From the NCBI GenBank assembly GCA_947462335.1, contig OX381704.1, forward strand, positions 120,896,065 through 120,960,064: 64,000 nucleotides of DNA. The letters are read 5' to 3'. The notes beneath the pieces are model-generated. The model was not told the origin of the DNA. It saw nothing but the letters and a program-made list of their open reading frames with translations, and searched no databases. This stretch comes from Harmothoe impar. Taxonomy: Eukaryota > Annelida > Polychaeta > Phyllodocida > Polynoidae. This document shows positions 10,094 to 21,800 of the stretch, piece after piece; position 1 is the first letter of the stretch; every line of letters starts with the position of its first letter. Position numbers and translations under genes: made by a program.

Positions 10094-10733
10094 GCTGTCA
10101 TTACAACCTATGTGTTAGTCTGGGTTTGTGACTACCATAGAAACAAACGACCATTTATATGTGCATATACGCCTGACAAGCGTTAAACCCGCACACCCAA
10201 ATCTTTTGAGTAACAGGGGTCCCGAATAACAATTCATTAAGTTCTGTAGTATACTGCATTATCCGATTGTTCCAATTACGTTTCAGTTTAATAGGCTTAT
10301 AATGGTGAGAAAACATTAATGCAAAACCTTGCATACAAGCCGCCCCTTATTAAACTTTCAAAGCTGTGAAAACTCAGCGTAAAATCTCCAGATCCATTGA
10401 GAAATCTATTATACTTTCTGTGTGTGTCGGGAGGGGGGGGGGGGGACACTCATTTAGTCTCCCAAGCCCTCACATTATTTGCCTTTTCCCAGTTGACACC
10501 GCTACCTTTGGAAAATCATAGAGGCCTAACAAGGGATCTCATTATGGCAACTTCAGTACTGGAGTATACAGTCAATGACTTACGTATTCACAGGCTGCAC
10601 CCTGTCTTTGTCCTGATTCTATAAGCCGCACTGGCCGCAGCCTACATGCAAGGTTTTACAGTACTGGCTATTTTTAGTTGAAAGGGGCGTGCGCTAGTGT
10701 TATTGTGGAATACACTCTGCATGTTTGGTGAGA
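10094..10733. other. Intergenic sequence between convergent genes
   Basis: No exon supported. It contains fragments of the TATAAGCC(G) MITE family (near 10320 and 10620), low-copy TA-rich sequence and a G run at 10429-10445. Confidence 0.4.
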
Positions 10734-10736
10734 TTA

Positions 10737-11054
10737 GGGAGTGCTCATTTTTTAACAACAGGGGGGGGTGGTGGATTTGGGGGGGGGGTAAAAAATTTGG
10801 ACCCCTTGACCCGGGGGGGGTAAAAAATTTAGACCCCTCTTGGGGGGGGGGGTCATGAAAATTCAACCTGTTTTGAAGGGAAAAGCCCGCGCGTTACTAT
10901 GCTACAAAGGGGCGCGAACGCGAGCGATTTTCGGCCTGCCGGGGGGGGGGGTAAAAAATTTCGACCCCTCTAGGGGGGGGGTGAAAAAATTTCGCACGCT
11001 CTGCGCGAAATCTCACCGCCCCCCCCCCCCTGTTGTTAAAAAATGAGCACTCCC
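10737..11054. mobile_element. PIF/Harbinger-like MITE (copy 2)
   Basis: TIR GGGAGTGCTCATTTTTTAAC with its inverted partner, 318 bp, flanked by TTA on both sides. Same family as the 6089 and 27697 copies, with G/C runs inside and no ORF. Confidence 0.85.
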
Positions 11055-11058
11055 TTAA

Positions 11059-11226
11059 GGGAGTGTTTATTTATTAGTTACGGGAGGGGGTGGTGGGGTT
11101 GGGGCGGTGGCAGCGTAAAAGTTTCCGACCCCTCCTGAGGTGGGGGGGGGGGCGTAAAAAATTTTCGCCCCTCCCGGCGAAATCTCATCGCCCCCCCCCC
11201 CTTGTAATTAATAAATGAACACTCCC
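11059..11226. mobile_element. PIF/Harbinger-like MITE (copy 3, short)
   Basis: 168 bp, TIR GGGAGTGTTTATTTATTAGT / ATTAATAAATGAACACTCCC, flanked by TAA. It begins immediately after copy 2: the two share the junction TTAA, so one element inserted into the target-site edge of the other. Confidence 0.8.
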
Positions 11227-12851
11227 TAAGCTGGGGTTGATTAGCTGAGGCTTCTACGTGAGAATTTACTGTAATACTTCTAGAAAAAACACGAAGGGCA
11301 CACAGAAGCTTACTTTAATAGATAGGTTTTTATTTCATTCTGTACAAGTTCATTATAATGACTACATATAACACTTACATAATGCTGTACACAAAGGTTT
11401 AATGGACAGAATCAGGCGGACAATTAATCTCATTATATATGCAGATTTATGCATGATTACAAATATGCAATGACAAGTTTGCATACGTAAGACCTGTAGA
11501 ACACAGAGGTGTGGACAGCTGGAGATGCGCTCTATATCGGTGTGTGTTCAGGTATAAGGCTTTACACTCGTGGACGACGCCCGGAGGCGGGACCCTGTGT
11601 CAGGTTTACCCCAACAAGGAGGCATCTCAGATCACAGACACATGACAACAACGCCACACTTATGTATACTTCACATGACTTCCATGAACGTAGTTTGAAA
11701 TGGAAATAAGAGAATGGAGACAACAAGCACAGAAATGAGCACAGAGGAACAGAACTCTGGTTATAGATGAATATGATACACACAGACTGTTATATACAGG
11801 TGATTATGACTAAACCCATAGATATGTAGAGTAAGCATGTTAACCTCAGCATTTAAGGACACAACAGGGGTAGACACTAACTTTTTCAGCCATGGGCCAC
11901 CCGGGCCCGTAGCTTTAGAAATCTATGGGCCCGCTCCTAAATGTATGGACCCACAATTATCGTTTCACTTTTCCTAAAGAGAACATCTGTTAGCTTATAT
12001 TAAACTTAACCATGATTGCTGGTTTCCCAGTGATTTTTCCCCCTTTTTAACAAAATTTAACATGACTATGTACATATATAGATGTATTTTTCTAGAATTT
12101 CCTCCATGCACTTCTGAGGGCCACCAGGGCTCATAGGAATGTAATTCTTGAAACAAAACTATGGGCCCGCAGCCAAAACTACGAGTCCTTGGCTCCCGGC
12201 CTAGCGTTAGTGTCTATCCCTGATACAATATAGTTCGACATGAAGAGACGGAGGTGTCCCGAGACCATCCTGCGGGGCGTGTTACAGTCCACACTGACTG
12301 ACCCACTGAGCTGTCAACAAGTAATAATGCTCAATATACAACAATATACCACAGTGTGGTGCATGCCTGGACTGGGACTAGACACGGGGCCCTGAGGAGA
12401 CACGCAGGGTACGCAGGCTGCAGAACTGATTGTCACATGGTTCAGGCAAGTCTATTTCAGCTGCAACTTCTTCCTCAAAAACAAAAGAAAAATCCAATTG
12501 TTTGTTCACCCTTCAAGGGCCAGATAATGCTTTAATCCAGTTTGTTGTCATGATGCATGAACGCAGGATCGGTGAGTAACTTAACAGTGCTTCATTCATG
12601 CATCATGCCCACCGTTCAGGAGTGTTGTCAATTCTGTAGGTTAAGCATGATGCATTCATGCAGCAAAGGTGAGTAACTCGCCATTGTTGCATCGGAATCC
12701 TATGCATCATGACGATAAAGGGCATAATGCATTAAAGCACTGTAATTTCCTGTGCACAAGTTGCCCTGAGGCTGTGTGTGAAAGGTGCATGATCCGGGAC
12801 AAGGAGAAACGCCGCTTGACTTATGATGCTGGTCTGCTAACGATGACGAGC
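11227..12851 (-). other. Probable 3' UTR and downstream region of FRMD8-like gene
   Basis: On the - strand AATAAA occurs at 11329-11334, about 1.5 kb past the FRMD8 stop codon. The interval includes a 358-bp inverted-repeat element (11865-12222) and a dyad-repeat copy (about 12535-12760). No other coding signal. Confidence 0.4.
11865..12222. mobile_element. Short inverted-repeat transposon, CAGGGGTAGACACTAAC family (copy 1)
   Basis: Begins CAGGGGTAGACACTAAC and ends GCGTTAGTGTCTATCCCTG. The interior repeats the phrase CCGGGCCCGTAG and the companion GGGCCCGC. The copy at 32341-32706 has the same ends and interior. No clear target duplication here, and no transposase. Confidence 0.75.
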
Positions 12852-15800
12852 TCACTTCTTCTTTATCGAGCGGGCGTTGTTCTTGGTGCATTCTCCTACA
12901 AACAGAATTGATGCTCATTATTATTCTTATTCACTGCTTGAAAAAATGGTGATTTTTTTTCTTTCATTGAATTCCCCCCCCCCATTTTCTTACTTTGAAC
13001 AGTTCTTTAAATCTTTAATAATAGGAATATCCACAATCAAGAACAAGGTCTGCTAGTGCACTATGTCTAGATTACATTCCAACCATCAGGACTTAATTTG
13101 TGAGTTCTGGCTTGAAAGAGGAACATCATCCTCAAAAAAAGAGAAACCTCCAACTTGGGGGAGGGCGCTTGTTACGTTAAATATGGTATACCCGATAAGT
13201 TACTACCGTAAAACCTCGCGTATAAGCCTAACTCGCGTATAAGCCGCACCCCGACTTTGTGCCGATCCTATAAGCCGCACCAGCCATCTGAATATGGTGA
13301 CTTTAGTACTGTACTATAGGAGCAAAACCCCTCGTATAAGCCGCACCCCGACTCTGGGCCGATCCTATAAGCCGCACCAGCGATCTGATTCGCGTACTAG
13401 CCGCGGCTTATACGCGAGGTTTTACGGTAAGTATGTGACTAGATGTGGTACGTACCTTTCCTGTTGAAGGTGGCGAGACACATGCGGTTAAAGTCGCTCC
13501 ACGTCTCTCCCGACGACAACATGACACCATCTGAAGACACAACATTACCGTCTGAGGATACAACATATGGCGTACTTACACAATATCACATCATGTATTA
13601 TCCAGAAGCAGCAGATACAGTAGCAGCCAGCCTTTCTGCGCTGATATATTGTTGTTAAGGTGAGATTAATCTCATTACATATGTACTATAAAAACCCAGC
13701 TATAAGCCGAATCACCCAAATCATTAATAAAACAGGCTTATATTAGAAGGGCCAAAAAACTTTTTGGGTGTCACGTTCAGGTTTACAAAAATTTTGAAAA
13801 AATCTTCCCATTTCTATACTTTTTTGGGTCAATTTTAGCGGGAAAGTGAAAAAAAAAAAGTGGAAAAAAAAAAAATCCGACCTACCGTCCCTAGAGTTTC
13901 TTCCCATGTTTAATACCTGAACCAAAGCTGTATTTTTTTTAAAAGTAATGTATTACAACCTAGCCTATAAATTGACTCCATAAAGATTGGGAAGATGACA
14001 ATGCCTCACTGACCGGTCTCGTCGACCTGTTCTGGGGAGGCGTTCTTCAGCTTGATGCAGGCCTCGATGAGGGCGTCCATCAGGATCCCCTGAAGTAACA
14101 CGTGTAGACACATTGTAACAGGACATTATTAAAGTCTAGTAAAACAAGTCATGGTTTACACACACACAGCAGCTGTAGATACGTCACTGAGGCAGTAGTC
14201 GTGCTGTATTGGACACTTTAACTAATGTAATCCCCCATCTTGTACAACCCTGACCTTTAACCCCCTGTGAGACCTAACATTTAATTCCCTATGTGTGACT
14301 GACCTTGATCACATTTCTGACTCCGACATTCAACCCCCTGTGTGACTTTAGCTAGATTCCCGATGTAACCCGAATATCTAACCTGTGACCTGCCATTAAT
14401 CTGTGTGACTTAAATTATTTGACCCTGACCTTCAGAATTAATGTGTCACCTTGACCTTTAACTGTTTGTGTGCCCTTGCCCTACTTCCCACTGTGAACCT
14501 GTGACCAGAGATGCCACTCTCTGGACGACAAAAAGTTAAAGTCAATTTACTGTAGACAATGCTCACAATTTAATACAGATATTCCCATGAAAAAGTAGGA
14601 ATTGCTGCAAAAGTAGGAAAATTGCACCGTACCTCTCGTGAGAAGATCTGCAGCATCTTGGAGACGGTCTCTCCGTCCTCCTTGGCCTTGAACTGCAGGA
14701 AGAGGCAGGGCATGCAGTTCCTGTTCTCCAGGTCCTTAGGCTCTGCATACTCCCACGACAACTCACGGAACAGCAGCCCCATCAGGAATTTCTGTACAAC
14801 GAGGAGCATGGAACATGAGCAAAACATAGAACATCAACAAAAATGATACATGAATGCAGCCCTGGTGACTCACCAGTGCTGCATTCATGCATTCTTCTGA
14901 CCCTACAGGGTTGAGACACTCCCAAATGGTCGGCATGATGCACCAATGCAGCACTGGCGAGTTACTTGCCGGGGCTGCATTGGTGCATCATGACAACAAA
15001 TGCCATCTTTTAGCAACTTGTGTCCTTAAATGGTTCAGACAGCTTATGACCCATTGTTGAGAGCAGGGCGTTATGCGAGACTCCCCACGTCGTCCATAAA
15101 TAAAGAAGAAATCGACCTACTGACCCTATTTATTTATAGCCATGTTCTCGGAACACAACTTATACTACTAATTAGGCCTTATCTGACACTCACCATGTCG
15201 TCCATGTCTATGATGTACACCCCCCTTATATGGCACTCACCACGTCGTCCATGTCTATGATGTACACCTTATATGGCACTCACCACGTCGTCCATGTCTA
15301 TGATGTACACCTTATATGGCACTCACCATGTCGTCCATGTCTATGATGTACACCTTATATGGCACTCACCACGTCGTCCATGTCTATGATGTACACCTTA
15401 TATGGCACTCACCACGTCGTCCATGTCTATGATGTACACCCCCTTATATGGCACTCACCACGTCGTCCATGTCTATGATGTACACCTTATATGGCACTCA
15501 CCACGTCGTCCATGTCTATGATGTACACCTTATATGGCACTCACCACGTCGTCCATGTCTATGATGTACACCCCCCTTATATGGCACTCACCACGTCGTC
15601 CATGTCTATGATGTACACCCCCTTACATGGCACTCACCACGTCGTCCATGTCTATGATATACACCCCCCTTATATGGCACTCACCACATCGTCCATGTCT
15701 ATGATGTACACCTTATATGGCACTCACCACATCGTCCATGTCTATGATGTACACCTTATATGGCACTCACCACGTCGTCCATGTCTATGATGTACACCCC

Positions 15801-18800
15801 CTTATATGGCACTCACCATGTCGTCCATGCCTATGATGTACACCCCCTTATATGGCACTCACCACGTCGTCCATGTCTATGATGTACACCCCCTTATATG
15901 GCACTCACCACGTCGTCCATGTCTATGATGTACACCTTATATGACACTCACCACGTCGTCCATGCCTATGATGTACACCCCCTTATATGGCACTCACCAC
16001 GTCGTCCATGTCTATGATGTACACCTTATATGGCACTCACCACGTCGTCCATGTCTATGATGTACACCTTATATGGCACTCACCACGTCGTCCATGTCTA
16101 TGATGTACACCCCCCTTATATGGCACTCACCACGTTGTCCATGTCTATGATGTACACCTTATATGACACTCACCACATCGTCCATGTCTATGATGAAGAC
16201 CCCCCGGGTGTTGATGGCCACGTACACAGGGTCGTCCATCAACGAGCGCAGGTGGAACTTACCGCCCGGGTGTTCAATCTGCCCCTTGAAGAACGCCGCC
16301 CTGCAAGCACAACAATAGGGGCACTGTCAGCAGGGGAGAAATGGCAGCTTAAACATGAACCCAAATCACTCAAACAAAACTTTACCAATATTCATCCCCT
16401 CCCACTTTGGGTTTGATCCATGGAAGAGAACCAGACATTGGGCTGATTGAGTGTCATATTGATAAATCTAGTCGCGGACAAACGTTCCCTGCCCACTTTG
16501 GGCTCAATGCATGTTTCCCTCCATGACTAAAGTAGGGAATCAGATATTGGGCTGGTTGAGCATGAGGAATTTTCACCACAAAAGTGATACTCATTATTGA
16601 TTGATTGATTGATTTGTTTAACGTCAAGACGTACATCAAGTACCTCACGGGACATCTCAAGTTGGCAAGGAGTCATCCACAAATAGTGGTAGTCTGCCTT
16701 GCAGTGGTAGGACAGATATTTATATGCTGCTTGCCCAATACAGCAGTGACCACATCTATGGATGATTGAATCTATGAAATGAATGACCGCATCTATGAGG
16801 TGAGGGAGAAAACCGTAACCGGGGCACGTCCCCTACTGTTTTCGAAGGATAGCAAGTGTTCTTTTATTTGTTCCTACCTACCTGGGCTAGTACCATAGTA
16901 GGCAGGGCCAAACAAACCACGGCCTTTGATATCTCAGACGTGGTTCACTGAGGAGGAATCCCATGCCAGACCACCAGCAAGAAGGCCTGGGCCCGTGCAT
17001 ATGGGCAGCGGTTGCCAAACAGCTTACGTGACTAATCACAGCAGTAAGGCACTAGACCCCTCAAGGTTTGTCACCTTTTACGAATCCGGTATGCCCATTG
17101 GTATTGTGGAAGGCTCCCGATGAAGTTATTCTACTCCTTCATGCCCCCATCATGAAGGTCCCCACTAACACAGGGAGATGATACTCATTAGATCAATATC
17201 ATAGTCATAGGCCCCAATTTTACTGAATATTTTTGGACTTCAATCCAGAAAGTGCCATTAAATGATTACATGAAATTAACGCTCAATTCTAAGTCCCTAC
17301 TTACCAATAGTAAGGCAGCTTCCAGCAGAAGTCTAAGTAGGTCTTGTAGCAGTGTCTGTACTCACCCATAGTAAGGCAGCAGAAGTCTAAGTAGGCCTTG
17401 TAGCAGTGTCTGTACTCACCCATAGTAAGGCAGCAGAAGTCTAAGTAGGCCTTGTAGCAGTGTCTGTACTCACCCATAGTAAGGCAGCAGAAGTCTAAGT
17501 AGGCCTCGTAGCAGTGTCTGTACTCACCCATAGTAAGGCAGCAGAAGTCTAAGTAGGCCTCGTAGCAGTGTCTGTACTCACCCATAGTAAGGCAGCAGAA
17601 GTCTAAGTAGGCCTCGTAGCAGTGTCTGTACTCACCCATAGTAAGGCAGCAGAAGTCTAAGTAGGCCTCGTAGCAGTGTCTGTACTCACCCATAGTAAGG
17701 CAGCAGAAGTCTAAGTAGGCCTCGTAGCAGTGTCTGTACTCACCCATAGTAAGGCAGCAGAAGTCTAAGTAGGCCTCGTAGCAGTGTCTGTACTCACCCA
17801 TAGTAAGGCAGCAGAAGTCTAAGTAGGCCTCGTAGCAGTGTCTGTACTCACCCATAGTAAGGCAGCAGAAGTCTAAGTAGGCCTCGTAGCAGTGGCTGTA
17901 CTCACCCATAGTAAGGCAGCTTCCAGCAGAAGTCTAAGTAGGCCTCGTAGCAGTGTCTGTACTCACCCATAGTAAGGCAGCAGAAGTCTAAGTAGGCCTC
18001 GTAGCAGTGGCTGTACTCACCCATAGTAAGGCAGCTTCCAGCAGAAGTCTAAGTAGGCCTTGTAGCAGTGTCTGTACTCACCCATAGTAAGGCAGCAGAA
18101 GTCTAAGTAGGCCTTGTAGCAGTGGCTGTACTCACCCATAGTAAGGCAGCTTCCAGCAGAAGTCTAAGTAGGCCTTGTAGCAGTGTTTGCGTGCCTCAAT
18201 GTTCTCCAGACGTCCGTACGTCTTGTAGGCCTGTGCATGGTAACCCGTCAGCCGGATCTCGGGCGCGTTCTTACCACGGAACAAGGACCACTTCTTGGAG
18301 AGAGCGATGTGCTCTGGGTAATACTCCGACACCAACTCTCTGCAAGCACAATATACATGTAGGTTAAGCAATGCCACATTGTGATAAAACTCACCAAGGA
18401 AGTGTATGTACATGGATTGTGAAATAGGCTGTTTTATTCTGATGAGAGATGTATTACGGATCCGCCACCGAAAATTTGGCATTTTGCGAAGAAAAAGTCC
18501 ACTGAGGCCTGATATTTCTGAACATACTTTCCTACTGGATAAAATTTGAAATTCAGATTTTGGGCCCACAGATGGTAGAGATTCCCTGCACTAAGTCTAT
18601 GACCCTCAGAGTCACCTATGGGGCACCTTCAAATGTACTGTCATGAAAACAAGACTCCCCTAAGTGTAAGCTATTCCCTTGAGGCTTCATTACAGTATGT
18701 CCTATACCTGCAGTATTTGTTACAATCTATATTTACCTGTAGTATTTGGGTGTGTATATGTTGTCTCTATATTTACCTGTAGTATTTAGGAGTGTGGATG

Positions 18801-21800
18801 GTGTCTGTATTTACCTGTAGTATTTAGGAGTGTGGATGTTGTCTATATTTACCTGTAGTATTTGGGAGTGTATATGTTGTCTCTATATTTACCTGTAGTA
18901 TTTAGGAGTGTGGATGGTGTCTATATTTACCTGTAGTATTTGGGAGTGTGGATGTTGTCTCTATATTTACCTGTAGTATTCAGGTACATATTTACCTGTA
19001 GTATTTGGGAGTGTGGATGTTGTCTATATTTACCTGTAGTATTTGGGAGTGTGGATGTTGTCGTCGTACTGCCGGTGGTTGATGAGGGCCTGTAGACCGG
19101 CCAGCATGTCGTACTGAGCAGCTTCTAGCGGGTAGCGCCCGTCTACCACGTTCTCCTTAGCCTCGTGGTACAACAGACGTAGGATCTCCGGGTCCGTGAT
19201 CTGACAAACGGCAACACGGAAATGTACATGACGATGGGTAATCAGAGGTTCTACAGGAAAGTCTTGAACCCACGGATGAAAGTGAACAATCTCAAAGAAA
19301 CTTGAAAAATTCAAATTGAGGTCACTGAATGGGTCCTCGATGGTTAAGTATAGATCTTCTCGACATAAAAGAAATCTTGAAATCAGAGAAAAACTTTCAT
19401 CTCTGTGAACTTGTTTTGGATGGGCATTTGTGGAGGAAAGTGGAAAAATTGGGTCAGACATGCAGATTTTAATCAATTCACAGAACAATATGAAAAGAGC
19501 AATTAAATCAGCAAGTTTAAAGGAGAAAACCTGAATCTTTAGTCAGATGACAAAGTACAGAGAATGATGGAAACCTTGGGTGAGGCTTTGGTGGATTTAC
19601 CTCTTTTTCCTTTGACAGCGGGTAGAAGACGTTACGTTGGAACATGATGACAGCCTCATCTGAAATATAACAACCCGCGATTAGCACAAGTTCGGAGACA
19701 GAAATAAGAACATATCAACCAAATCTGTAAGATTTCAGAATCAGGAAATCTTTTAACGTAGGCCTCAAGACAAAAAGTCCAAAGAAATTGCTAGCCCAGC
19801 TAGGTATATATTAGGGTGTGGGTGTTCAGAACATTAGCAATATAAAATGTTGTGTACCTCTCTCGATGTCGTCTTCGTCGGCGGAGGTGTACTTCTCACA
19901 GAGCTCCTCCCAGTAACACGCCAACTTGAAGGGCACCTGGTTCGGCTTCAGCTGCACCTCTGGGAATATAGAGAGACTTGGATAGAGGAAACATAGCTTC
20001 TGGTTGTACATACAAGGTTATAATATTAGGTTTTAGCTGCACCTCTGGGAACATACAGAGTAACAGAGGCAGGACATTAGTAAATATCACCTCTGGGCAA
20101 ACTCACGGAGCGCCATTTCCAATGTGGGAAATACACCACTCACATTTGACAACAGAACTGTAGTTCTGCCCGTGCAGACATACCCGGTATTTTACTTACA
20201 CTGTAAATACACATTGTCGTGCATCATTCTTACACTGTTTCCCATTGATTTGTAATTTTATCTAGATATTTAGGCCCATAATTGATCAGATATGCGTTAA
20301 AATAGGTTTTAAAAACTGTCAGGTCCCGAAAATGTAGCCCAATATAATCCTGGATTCTAGGCTTTGTTGTCTATTTTATTGTAGAATAATGGAAAACTAA
20401 ATAATTTGATTTGGGTTCTATTCCCTTTATGATAAAGACTCTGTAAAACCTTGCGTATAAGCCGCGGCTAGTACGCGAGTGCGGCTTATAGCACCGGCCC
20501 AGAGTAAGGGTGCGGCTTATATGGGAATTTTTCAACTACCATGGTACAATACTAAAGGCACCATAATCAAATCGCCAGTGCGGCTTATAGGATCGGCCAA
20601 AAGTCAGGGTGCAGCGCATACGAGAGTTAGGCTTATACGCAAGGTTTTACGATATGCCTAATTGTTCAGATTGGTAGGAACTACATTTTAACATGTTACT
20701 CACCAAGGCTGCATTCATGCATCATGCTGACTAAGGGCATGATGCATTAATGCCTTAAAGGGTTAAAGGACTAACTCACCTAGCAGGTCCGAGACCAGCC
20801 ACATGGAGAAGATCTCGCGGGCGGCGGGAGGGAACTTCATCTCCTCCATGACCATCTCAAACAGCTCTGACGCCTCGCAGTTCTGTCCATCGTCCACGAC
20901 TAAGTGGATGCCGGTCTTATCCATGAAGTAGACCACCACCTCTAGTGCTGTAAGTATAGGACACCCAATGTACCTCTAGCTGTACACATAGTATAGTAGG
21001 ACTTTATATAATAGTACATGGAGACACCACCAGTCTTACCCATCAAGTATACAACTACCCCAAACGCTGTAAATATATAATGTATAATAATTACTGCACT
21101 GTAAGTGTATTATATACATGGTAGTGTAAGAGAAACAGGTTCTCTGAAAAGGGGTTTCTCAGAGACACCGGGACTCGAACCTGCGGCCTCCCAATCCAAA
21201 GCGGGTGCTCTACAACTGAGCTATAGCCCAACCCTTCAGATAGACCACACCTCACGTTGCTGGATCGGTTCGGTGCGTGGAGGGGAATAATGATGCAGGA
21301 ATTATCCTCTACAAGTGAATATATGGACACCACGTAAATATTTTATATACCGTAAATTCTCACATGAACCAAACTGCCAGTGCAGGATATATAGGTCAAG
21401 GTCAGGTTATGGGTCTGAAGTCCAGGTGCAAGCTACATACGAGAATTTACGGTACACACTTAATGTATATATACACCTACCCCAATATAAAATGTCCTGT
21501 ACAATCAAACATCAGCACCTGGTTGTAAAAGAGTCTTGTACATGTATAAGCACCAGGGATTTAGGCACCCTTAAAATACATCTTAAAGATGTAAAATGAG
21601 CGCCTGTCTTGTATAAGCGACAAGCATATGTTGCACACCCCGCTTCGTCCATTGACAATTCTTTTTAAAACAACTTTCCTAAAATATACACCCATATACA
21701 CCCCATCACCCCTGGTAACAAGAACACACAGGAGCTGGGGCCGCAGTAAACACAACAAATACAACTCAAAATGGTCTAGCATAATTCCCCTTCAAAAACT

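Noticed and set aside
15491..16416. ORFs of 99 and 128 codons on the + strand
   Set aside because: Antisense reading of the FRMD8 exon-8 donor minisatellite and exon 8.
17301..18180. CRISPR-like regular array
   Set aside because: Units are contiguous tandem copies without unique spacers, in a spliced eukaryotic gene.
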